Assembly: GCA_963807155.1 (NCBI GenBank)
Contig: CAWEAZ010000011.1
Span: 124,001 to 188,000 of the forward strand
Direction: 5' to 3'
DNA: 64,000 nucleotides
Source of the DNA: JACCZX01 sp963807155
Lineage (GTDB): Bacteria; Pseudomonadota; Gammaproteobacteria; Burkholderiales; Burkholderiaceae_F
Position numbers and translations under genes: made by a program. Under the pieces are notes generated by a model, which was not told the origin of the DNA, ran no database searches, and worked only from the letters and a program-made list of their open reading frames with translations. Shown here piece after piece: positions 48,120 through 58,000 of this stretch (position 1 is its first letter; every line of letters begins with the position of its first letter).

Positions 48120-51100
48120 CTAAGCCGCGTTTTCAACGGCCAACAGCGCCTGCAGTGCCTGAACCGCGCGCGCATACTCAACTCGCACCTCAGGCCATTC
48201 GTGCTCAGCGTCCTGCGTTCTGCCGCCGCGCGCATGCACCTCGATTGCCCCAAAGCGCTGCGACAGCAATGTCGCCCCAACATTGGCACTCGACGACTTG
48301 AGCGTATGCGCCGCGTGCCGCACCATCACGGCATCTTGGTGCGCCAGTGCCAGTTCGGCGTCGGCCATAAGCTTCGTCGCGGTCGAGGTATACGTTTCGA
48401 TCAGCCGCTCGAGCAAGCGCGCCGCACCGCGCTGTTCCATTTCCCGAATGCGCTCGATGACCGACATGTCGAGTACCGATGTTTCGTCGGTGGTGACCGC
48501 AATGACCGGCGTTTGTCGCCGCCGCCGTCACCGGCTTGAGTACTCGCTCGGCATTGCCCGCATCAGAGCGCCGCGTCCAGCGTGCAAGCAGCGCCTCGAT
48601 CTGATGCTGCTTAAATGGCTTCGGCAGATACTCATCGAACCCCGCCGCAATGCAACGCTCCTGATCGCCGGCCAATGCATTCGCGGTCAACGCGACAATC
48701 GGCGTATCGAGCGCGGTTTCGAAGTCAGCTTGCGCGGCGGCGCGAAAGCGGCGCACCGCTTCGAATCCGTCCATCTCCGGCATCTGACAATCCATAAAGA
48801 CAATGTCGAACGCTTGTGATCGCAGCGCATTGAGCGCCTCACGGCCGTTATCGGCCAGGCGGATCTCGCACCCGAGGTCGCGCAGCATGGCGCGGGCCAC
48901 TTCCTGATTGACCATGTTGTCTTCGGCCACCAGCACTTTGGCACCAAGCCCTTTGGTTACGGCGTTGGAGCGCGCGGCAGCCGGTTTGTCGCGCGACAGG
49001 GATTTGGCGAGCGCTTGCAGCAACTCGTGCTGGCGCACCGGTTTGGTCAAGTACTGATCGACGCCATTTTCGTAAGCGAGCTGCGCTTCGTTGCCACTCG
49101 CGAGCGAAGTCAGCATCACCATTTTCACGTCGGCCAGATGGCGGTCGCTGCGCAGCGTCGCCGCCATCGTCAAGCCGTCCATGATCGGCATCTTCATGTC
49201 GATGACCGCAATATCGAACGGCGTGCCAGCGCGCGCAGCAGCGCGCATCAGCTCCAGCGCGGTGGCACCATGATCGGCAGTCGCCACTTCCATCTCGACC
49301 GCCTTTAGCTGCATCTCGAGAATGTTGCGATTGGTCGGGTTGTCTTCGACCAGAATCACACGGCGGCCGCGCAACTGCTTCAGATTCACGGTCGGTGCAA
49401 CCGCCTCGGTGTCGCCGCTCGCCAGAGGAACGTCGAACCGGAACGTCGAGCCCTCGCCGAAGTGGCTTTCGACGCTGATCGAGCCTCCCATTAGCTCCAC
49501 CAGTTGCTTGCTGATCGCAAGCCCCAGACCGGTGCCTCCGTAACGGCGCGACATCGACTGATCGGCTTGCATGAACACCGTGAAGAGTCTCTGTAAAGCT
49601 TCGGCGCGCAATCCGATGCCGGTATCGCGCACCTCGAAACGAACTCGATGGCGGCCGTCTTCGGGTTGCGCGCTGACCGTGACGACAATCTCGCCGGTCT
49701 CCGTAAATTTCAACGCGTTGCCTACCAAGTTCGTCAGCACTTGGCGGATGCGTGTGGGATCGCCCTTGGCAATCGTCGGCACTTCGGGTCCAATGCACGA
49801 AGCGAGCTCGATACGCTTCTGATGCGCGCGCGGTGCCAGCATCTCGAATACGTCTTCGACCATCGTGCGCAGGTTGAAGTCCACCGATTCGAGCTCGAAT
49901 TTGCCGGCCTCGATCTTCGAGAAATCCAGAATGTCATTGATGATCTCGAGCAGGTTCTCGCCCGAGCGATAGACCGCGTCGGCAAAGCGGCGCTGTTTGT
50001 CGCTAAGCGCGGTGCCGAGCAGCAGCTCGGTCATGCCAAGCACGCCGTTCATCGGCGTGCGAATTTCATGACTCATATTGGCCAGGAACTGCGACTTCGC
50101 CCGACTCGCTGATTCCGCGAGTTCCTTCGCGTCGCGAAGCACACGCTCGCTTTCTTTCGCATCGGTGATGTTCTCGAGCATCGTCAGCCGAAACCGCTCG
50201 CCGTTGGCGTCGCAGAAGCGCACGCTGTGACCAAGCACCCACACCACTGTGCCGTCGCCCTTCAGCATGCGACGCTCGAACGTGAATTGCGCGCGCTCCC
50301 CCGACCCATCCATCTCGCTACGCAGCGCATAGGCGGCGTCGATCTCGTCAGGATGGACGAATGTGATCGGATCCTTGCCGATCATCTGGTCGATCGTGTA
50401 GCCAAGCATGCGTGTATGGGCCGCGTTAGCACGCACGATCCGGTGAGTCGGACGACATGATCGTCGAAGGCACGGGTGATTCGTCGAACAGTGCGCGGAA
50501 GTATTCGGCGCTTTCGCGCAGTGTGGCTTCGGTGCGCTTACGCTCCGTGATGTCAGGGCTGATCAGGGCGTACTGGAAGTAGCGTCCCTGATCATCCCGC
50601 AGCGGCTGTCCTTCGACCTCGAGCACACGCTGCTCGCCCGAGCGCGCATTTGCAATGAACTCAATCTTGCACGGCTCGCCGCGCACGACTGCTTCCGCCA
50701 TGCGCCTGATTGCGCCGGGATCAGTCGCGGAGCCGCGCATCAACGTGTGCGCGCGCCGTCCGCGCATCTCCTGCATGCCGATGCCCGAAAAACGCATCAC
50801 CGCATCGTTGGCCCATTCGATTCGGCCGACCGTGTCGAGGATCAGCACCATCTGCTCGGTGCGCGATGCAACCATCGCAAGCCGGCTCGCTTCAACTTCT
50901 CGCTGACGCAGCTCGCGTTCGGCGCGCTGCCGTTCCGCGACGCGCGAAAGCTCGGCGCCAATGGCCTCGACGAGCTCGAGCCAGGCATTGGTCGCCTCGA
51001 CGCGATGATCGCTGTAGAACTCGATAAATGCGGCGACGTGGCCGTGGGCCATCACCGGAATTACCAGGCCGGTCTGCAGTCCCGCCGCCAACGCGACGTC

Positions 51101-52648
51101 GAGCCTGTTCCAATCGGTCATGCGCGATAAATCCGACACCCAGTTGGCCACGCCGGACAGATAGGCACGGCCGATCATGTGACTCGGCGACGGCACAATC
51201 GCAATGCCATTGCTGGCGTCGATGAACTCGCGAAAGCGGTCGGGCTCGCGGGTGAACCACAGCGAACGTGGTGGCAAGCTGCGATCTTCTTCGTAGTCCG
51301 GCAGCAAAGCCACGCGGCCCAGCGGCCACTCAAGATAGTTTCCGATTTCGTTCAGAGCGCGCTCCAATGTGCGCTCGACCGAGTCCGATTCGTTGGCCGC
51401 CGCGGCTAACCCGCGCAGCAGGCGCATCAGCGCATATTGGCGCTGCAATTCGAGGCTGCCCTGCAGCTCCGTCATATGCGCCTGCGACAACCGCTCCGAA
51501 TGCGAAAGCAGCGCGGTGGTCATCGCGTCGAACGATCCGACCAGAGAGTCGAGTTCGTCTCCCTTGGGCTGCGTGGCACGACCTGCATACCGCAGCGAGA
51601 GTTCTTCTGCGCGTTCCGTCAGCGCCTTGATCGGCCGGATCAAGTGCCGGGTTAGATAGATACCCGCGACGATCGTCGCCAGAATCGTGAACAAGACGAC
51701 CGCACCGAATGAGCGACTCGAATCCGAGAGCGCTTCGTACGCCATCGTGTTTGGCACAGTCACTGCCACCGACATCGGTTCCTCGCCTATCGGCAATGGG
51801 CGCAGCGACAAGTCTTCGCTACCGTCCAACGCGATGTGCGTCGTTGCACCAGTACGCACGCTGGGGCGTGCCTTCTGCAGCCAGTAGCGATCTTCCGGGG
51901 GCACGCTCGCCACCAGCACGCGGTCCTGTGCCAACAGCGCCACTTCAACGCCGAGGCGATTCGCCAGACCGTCGATATATTGGTCTCCGATCAAGCGCTC
52001 GACGACGACAGCGCCGATGATCCTATTGCCGTTCACGACCGGCGCTACGGCGCGGATCGAAAGACCGTGCAACCGCTCGATAACGTTGATGCTCTCCTGG
52101 CCCAGCAGCGCTTCGGCTACGCCGGCAGGCGCTTCCTCGCGATTCAACCGCTGGATGCCGCCTTCACCTGTGCGCTCGATCAGCATGCCACGAAGGTCGT
52201 GCACTTCGATCAGGCCGACTCCCGCATTTCTGCCTTCCTTCTGCGCCCACTCGCGGACGGCTCGCGCGGCATCCGCTTTTTGGGAAAGCGCCGCCACCAG
52301 ATCCGCGCGCTCCGCCAGCGCACGCGCGCTGCGCTCGACCGCCGCATAGTCGGCAACAATCGTCGATTCAACCAACCGTGCTGCGCGCGCCCCTCGCGAC
52401 TGCTGCTCGACAAGAAATTGCCGCTCGGTGCTCTGGTGATGAAAGTAATAGCTAATGCCGACCGTCCAACCTGCCACCAAAACGAGTACGCCGATCAGTG
52501 GCCATGCGATCGACCGAAACCGCGAGGGAATCACCGGCAGCGTGTGCAGAGCATTCGCCTCAATCGCACCCGACTCACCACCATTGCGCCCACTTGCATC
52601 GACGCGCGAGCTCAGGCGATTGGCGAGCCAAGAAAATCGCGGCAGCAT
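48120..52648 (-). pseudogene. Large hybrid histidine kinase (Cache/HAMP-GAF-PAS-PAS-HisKA-REC-REC-HPt), with two +1 frame breaks
   Basis: The order is: membrane segment near 47-68; periplasmic Cache-like sensor; second membrane segment and HAMP; GAF; two PAS domains; HisKA with the phospho-His in FLANMSHEIRTPMNGVLGMT; HATPase; two receivers (VIDMKMPIMDG and FMDCQMPEMDG); and an HPt domain with RHAAHTLKSSSANVGA. It is a complete internal phosphorelay. The frame breaks near 50440, within the second PAS domain, and near 48513, before HPt, where AAA seems one A too long. The reconstructed length is about 1508 residues. The start is uncertain between the ATG at 52648 and a TTG at 52663. Its likely partner is the receiver-GGDEF-EAL gene six bases downstream. 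Confidence 0.87.
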
Positions 52649-52838
52649 TAAATCGAATGGCAAGTGAAGTCCTGCGTGGAAGCGGAAAATCCAACACGCA
52701 GGCTAGTGCCGAACGCCGCTTCTCACCCCCTCGAAAAAGGTGCCGTTAGAAGGGCATTTCGGAGGCCGTTTCGAGCACAATCAGCGCGGTTCCACTGCCA
52801 CCTCGCGTCCAATAGCCCGATGCTGCACAATCGCCGCG

Positions 52839-53900
52839 ATGGGCAGGCATAAAAACAGTGACTTGCAGGCACTGCGCCGCTGGCTTGGCACGCCGGTCAT
52901 CGCCGGTCTGCCGTCTGTCGCTTTGGCTGCTACGGCAGTTCGGCCGGATGCTGCGCTGCTATTGGCTGCAGTCTGTGTCGGCGCTCTGATCGTGCTGGTG
53001 GCGGTAGCAATCGCGCAACGCCGACGCAACCCTGCATCTCAGGCGCCCCCGGACACACGTGCCGTGCCTCGCTCGTCGGACGCAACCGCAGGCCGCATCA
53101 CCGAATTGCAAGCCACCCTTGACGGCCGCGAGCGCGAGTTAGCTGAGCGCACGCGCGAGCTCGCGGGACGGTTGCGCGAGCTCGATAACGCCGGACGTGA
53201 GCTCGATAGCCTCGCGCACTCGGTGTCCCACGATCTTCGCGCGCCGTTGCGGGTCGTGGACGGCTTCGCGACGATCGTGCTGGAAGACTACGGCGACCGC
53301 GGCAAGCCGCTGGACGATCTGGGACGCGACCATTTGCGCCGAATCGTTGCCGCCAGTCAGCGGATGAACTCGATGATCGACACGCTGCTCAACCTGTCCC
53401 GTATGACAAGCCGCGAATTGGCAAGCGAAAGGGTCGATCTTTCTCAGATCGCCCGCGAGCTGGCCGATGACCTGCGGGAGGACATGCGTATACGCGAGCC
53501 GGCCCGGTCGATCGAGTTCGTCATCGGGGCTGGCCTGAAAGCTGACGGTGATCCGACGCTGTTGCGCCTGGTGCTACAGAACTTGCTGGGTAACGCAGCA
53601 AAGTTCAGCGCGAAGACCCGCGAAGCGCGCGTGGAGTTCGGTCGCAACGAATCGGGTGCATCGACCGAATTTTTCGTCCGCGACAACGGCGCCGGATTCG
53701 ATATGCGCTTTGCCGAAAAAATGTTCGGTATGTTTCAGCGGTTGCACAGCGCCAACGAATTCCCGGGCACGGGCGTAGGTCTCGCGACGGTACAAAAGAT
53801 CATTCAGCGCCACGGCGGTCGCGTATGGGCCGAAGCCGTGCCAGCGCCGGCCGAAGGTCACGGCGCGACGTTCTACTTTACTTTGTGGGAGAAGGTTTAG
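52839..53900 (+). CDS. Membrane sensor histidine kinase, phytochrome-like kinase core
   Basis: This 353-residue kinase is read from the ATG at 52839. Two hydrophobic segments lie near 16-35 and 38-60, a coiled coil at about 85-130 (GRERELAERTRELAGRLREL), then HisKA with SLAHSVSHDLRAPLRVVDGF and HATPase with LLGNAAKFS, DNGAGFDMRFAEKMFG and GTGVGLATVQKIIQRHGGRV. The core resembles those of Cph1-like kinases, but no chromophore-binding domain is present. There is no obvious sensor domain, so the signal may be at the membrane. Its regulator is unknown. It is convergent with the small membrane protein gene. Confidence 0.9.
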   Translation: MGRHKNSDLQALRRWLGTPVIAGLPSVALAATAVRPDAALLLAAVCVGALIVLVAVAIAQRRRNPASQAPPDTRAVPRSSDATAGRITELQATLDGRERELAERTRELAGRLRELDNAGRELDSLAHSVSHDLRAPLRVVDGFATIVLEDYGDRGKPLDDLGRDHLRRIVAASQRMNSMIDTLLNLSRMTSRELASERVDLSQIARELADDLREDMRIREPARSIEFVIGAGLKADGDPTLLRLVLQNLLGNAAKFSAKTREARVEFGRNESGASTEFFVRDNGAGFDMRFAEKMFGMFQRLHSANEFPGTGVGLATVQKIIQRHGGRVWAEAVPAPAEGHGATFYFTLWEKV

Positions 53901-53904
53901 GTGA

Positions 53905-54312
53905 CTATTGCAACTTCCACACAGCCTCGCACTGAGTACATCGAACACTTAGCCAGTGCGGACGCCCCGCTTCGGGTGGATCGTTAGCGTTCGACGCTTC
54001 CTGCGCCAATACTTTGAATTTGCCCCACGCTTTGCACTGCGGACAGGTAGCTGCTTCGCCGAAATGCTCCGCACGCGCCAGCAGTACTCCAAAGCGGCGC
54101 CATGCCACCACTAACAGCGTCCCTCCGGCTGCGGCAGCAATCAAGATGACTATGTAACGGATACCGGCTTCAACGCTACTAAGCAACTCCAAGCCGGACA
54201 GCAACAAAATTAGTGCGACGAATCCAAGCGCCAAATAGGCGTGGCTCTCAATCAATTGCCGTTCATACCAGCGTCGAAAGCCGTGCCGCTCGATATAGCG
54301 CGTGACCTGCAT
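53905..54312 (-). CDS. Small membrane protein with a C-terminal zinc ribbon
   Basis: The gene is not recognised as a named family. The 135-residue protein has an amphipathic basic N-terminus, two membrane segments at about 25-45 and 52-73, and a cytoplasmic tail with two CX2C pairs (CPQCKAWGKF and CTQCEAVWKL) spaced about 30 residues apart. This should be a zinc ribbon. It lies 12 bases downstream of the ANTAR regulator and is transcribed with it. A role in signalling or in a membrane stress response is possible but not shown by the sequence. Confidence 0.75.
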   Translation of the reverse strand: MQVTRYIERHGFRRWYERQLIESHAYLALGFVALILLLSGLELLSSVEAGIRYIVILIAAAAGGTLLVVAWRRFGVLLARAEHFGEAATCPQCKAWGKFKVLAQEASNANDPPEAGRPHWLSVRCTQCEAVWKLQ

Positions 54313-54324
54313 TCGGGCGCACTG

Positions 54325-54913
54325 TTACTGACGAATCGAATTCAAGCGATTCGCTGCCTCGACCATGTTCGTGGCTAGCTCAGCAACCTGCTTGCCTTCG
54401 GCTTTCGCCTGCGCCTGCAGCGCTTCCAGTGCTCGCGCGTCGTCGAGACGCAGGCGCTCCATCAAAATGCCGATCGCAACCAGCTCGTCGCGCGCGGTTT
54501 CACTCGAAGGCTTACCTGACTGGAGCCGCTTTTTCGTCTCCCGACCGGGACAGTGCTGCGCGTACCGCGGGGACGATCTGCCCCACGTCGACCGGCTTGA
54601 CCAGATACCCGAGCGCGCCCATCTTCATCGCTTCGTCGACGATGTCGCTGTCGCCGAACGCCGATAGAAACATGAACCCCGTGTCCGTGTTCGCCGCCAG
54701 ATAGCGCGCGACGTCCATGCCCGATTTGCCCTGCATGCGCATGTCGAGAATTGCGAGCTTCGGCTTGTGCTTCCGCGCCAGCAGAATCGCATCGTCACCG
54801 TTGTCGGTCTCGATGACCGCGAGGCCCGCCCGCTTAAGGCCGGCGACGAGCGTGGCAAGCACCAAACGGTCGTCATCGACGACCATCACCAACGGGGCTT
54901 GGTCTATCTCCAT
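54325..54913 (-). pseudogene. ANTAR-domain response regulator (RNA antiterminator type), with a +1 frame break
   Basis: The first frame gives a receiver domain (VMVVDDDRLVLATLVAGLKR, phospho-Asp in LAILDMRMQGKSG, GYLVKPVDVGQ). The frame ends at a stop just after the receiver because a run of five A near 54524 seems one too long. The next frame continues KRLQSGKPSSETARDELVAI, then ILMERLRLDDARALEALQ and ANRLNSIRQ, a recognisable ANTAR domain. The reconstructed protein has 195 residues, the size of AmiR/NasT/EutV-type regulators, which bind RNA hairpins and prevent termination. The upstream HisKA_2 kinase is the expected partner. The leader holds the 69-base dyad element. Confidence 0.82.
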
Positions 54914-54921
54914 TTGCAGTT

Positions 54922-54990
54922 GGGTGAAACGTGACTGACCAACATAGCGCTGACAGGGTCACGGCTATCGCATGCTCTCACGTTTCACCC
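54922..54990. repeat. 69-base dyad element with perfect 13-base arms, between ANTAR regulator and its kinase
   Basis: The arms GGGTGAAACGTGA (54922-54934) and TCACGTTTCACCC (54978-54990) are exact complements. The 43-base centre holds a nested hairpin: ATAGC/GCTAT outside TGAC-CCT-GTCA. The right-hand gene (kinase) ends at 55001 and the left-hand gene (regulator) starts at 54913, so the whole element fills the leader of the regulator mRNA. Its foot lies eight bases from the start codon, where no clear Shine-Dalgarno is seen. It has no T tract. It may be an RNA switch, an operator, or a small mobile element. Confidence 0.75.
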
Positions 54991-55000
54991 TTCCTGGAAC

Positions 55001-58000
55001 TCATAAACTGTCTTCGCGTATCGCGGGTGGAAACAATTGAAGTCGCGTCGACACCAATGAACCGGTGCGTTCGACCACTAACCGCGCTCCACGCCGCGGC
55101 AGCAGTGCTTTGACCAGCCCCAAGCCCGATACGCTGGCGGAAATCTGAGCGAGATCAAAGCCGTCTTTTAGCGTGCCGGGATTCTCGATTGCCAGTTCCA
55201 GGCCGTCCGGACGCGTCGTGACCTTCACCATGATGCCATCCTGCCGGGTGGCTCGATGCTTGATGGCGTTGGTGCCGAGCTCATTGATTACGAGGGCCAA
55301 TGGGACCGCCTCATTTTCGGGCAGCCCGAAGCGCCATAGATCGGGCGGCGGCGGCTCGAAGCGCACTTCGACGCCGAACATGTTGGAAAGGGTCGAAAAA
55401 ATTCCCTGAGCAACGCCCAAGACCGGTAACGTGCCGCTCGACCGTATCTGCAGCCCGTGCACTTGCGCGATTGCATGAATTTGCGTGGCCGCTTCAGACA
55501 GGATGTCGGCCACGTCGGGCCGTGCGTCTGCCGTTTGCTGCAGCAACCCGGCAACCCCCTGCAGATTGTTCTTGATGCGGTGATGCACTTCGCGCACCAG
55601 AACGTCACGCTGCTTGACGATCTGCTCCATTTTTTGTTGCTCGGCCCGCGTGCGCTCGGTAACGTCATCGGCGATGCCGAATACGCGGATCGCACCGTCT
55701 TCCATACGCACCGGCGATAGCCGAACGTAGATGTTGCGTATGCCGCGCGTTGGGTGGTCGATGCGCGCGGTCAATTCCGAGCGCATCAGTCGGCGCATGC
55801 GCGCAACCAGCCGCGGCAGCGCTTGGTTAACGGTCTGCACATCTTCAAAATGCACATGCCGCATCACATTGCGCGGATTGTCGAGCAGATCGGACACTGG
55901 CCCGCCGATCAGCGTCGTGTACCGCGGGTTGACGTACAGCGCGCTCGAAAAATCGCCGGTCATGATGAAGACGAGCTGATCGATATTCTCCGCAAACTGG
56001 CGGAACCTTGCTTCGGTTTCGCGCAGCGCGGTTTCGGCACGCACTTCCTCGGTCAGATCGTCGATGATCGACATGACGTAGCGCGCGTTTGCGTCACCGG
56101 CCGCTGCCGAGCGCCCGGGCTCGGATTCGAACAGCGGAACAACGCGCTGATTGATCGTGAGCCGCTTGCCGTCGGCGCGCAGCATCACGTCGCGCGGCCG
56201 ATCGACTTGCGTCCCGGTCGAAAGCGCCTTGCGATCGAGCTCGGCATACAGGTCGGCGAACTGGCGCGCGTAGATTTCACCCCACGTTTTCCCGACCACT
56301 TGCTCCCGCGTCAAGCCGGTCATCGTTTCTCCGGCACGATTCAGGCTGACGAAGCGTCCGGTCTCGGCCTCGCGCACGGATACCAGCACCGGCAGATTTT
56401 CGACGACCAGATCGAGATAGTTGCGCACGCGACGCAACTCTTCCTCCGAGCGTCTGCGCGCATCGACGTCGACCAGCGTCAAAATGACGCCGCGATCGGG
56501 CGCCGATGGGTCGATCGGGCGCCCATAGCCTGCGCACCAGAACGTAGTGCCATCGGCGCGCCGCATCAGCCGCTCGAACGACACACCGCCCGCCGCGACT
56601 GGCTCGGCCTCTGCCTCCTTTTCTGCCGATTCTTCAGAATCGAGTTCTGCGAGCGGCAACTCGCGGATCTCTTCCCAGTCGCCGGGTGTTGCGAACAGCG
56701 AAGACATCTGCAGCTCGTCCCAGTCGCGTGCGTCGTAGCCGAAAAGCTGTTGCGTGGCGGCGTTCGCCTTGACGATTAGATCATTGGCCACGTACAGCAC
56801 GGCCACCAGCGCGTTATCGAAAATCAGCTGAAGCTCGGACAGCGTCGCGCGCAACTCGCGCTCGGAACGCTTGCGCTCATCGACGTTGACGAAAGCGAAG
56901 ATGTATCCCAGCTCGGGTCGCTCGGGATTGACGGCTCGCCCCTGCACCGCGACCCAGATTGGCGGACCCTTGCGGCGGAACATGTGCAGCTCGAATTCGG
57001 TGGCGCCGGTGTCGCTAATGCGCTGATAGTGCTCGGACAAGTTCGCCAGCAGCAGATGATCGGTTGGATGCGAAAACAACTGCATCTGAGACACCAGAGC
57101 ACCCGGTTCGCACGCCAGCAAATCTTCCATCGCCGCGTTGGCGCGCACCGGACGGCTGTCTCGCACGAACAGCAATCCCACCAGCGCGGTGTCGAAAATC
57201 AACTGCTGCTGCGCGAGCGCACTCTGCAGCTCTTCTCCCTGCTCCTTAAGTTCAAGCAAAGATCGCGACAACGCCTCGCGCTGTCGCTTGATCTCGGAAA
57301 TGTTCTGGAACGTGTAAATCGCTTCGCGCAGCACTTCGAGACCGGGCTCCTGTGCCTGGATCGGGCGCGCCTGAACCAGACACCACACCGGCTCGCCGTC
57401 GGTTCGGAACAGCACCACTTCCCCGCTTGTTGTTTGATGCGAGCGCACAACCGGCATGCCTGACACTTCGTTCGGAGCGCGGTGATGGCGATCAATACAC
57501 AGGTCCCACAGCGGCATACCGATAACTTCACCATCGCTGTAGCCGAACATCTCGGCAAATTCACGGTTGGCCAGCAAAATCTTTCCCGACATCGTCTGTG
57601 CCACACCGACCGACATCGTTTCGAACAATGTCTGCTGATCGCGCAAGGCGACCTGCAGTTGCTCCTCAAAAATCTTGCGGTCGGTGAAATTTTCGAGCAC
57701 GAGCAACGTGTGTCGCAGGCCGCTCTCGGATGCGATCGAGCGCATCGAAAGTTTGGTCCACACGACACGTCCGTCGCGATGCATGAAGCGACGCTCTGCA
57801 GACTCGGACTCGAGCGCAGCGCGTTGCATCTCTGCGCGCGCTTGTTGCAGCATGGGCCGATCATCGGGGTGTAGAAGTGTTGTCGGATCCTTTCCGAGCA
57901 GCTCGTCGACGTCGTAGCCGAGCGTTTCGCACGCGGCCCGGTTGACACCTATCAACCTGAACTCGCTGTCGAGCAAGAGTGCCGCCACCGGACTCTCGTC

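Noticed and set aside
13080..54913. Programmed frameshifting or altered decoding as a cause of the many frame breaks.
   Set aside because: The breaks differ in direction and context, share no slippery motif or downstream structure that I can see, and hit essential genes with otherwise normal decoding. Sequence error is simpler.
55754..56779. Plus-strand frame of 341 codons opposite the multi-PAS kinase.
   Set aside because: Antisense shadow of a clearly coding repeat-rich gene.
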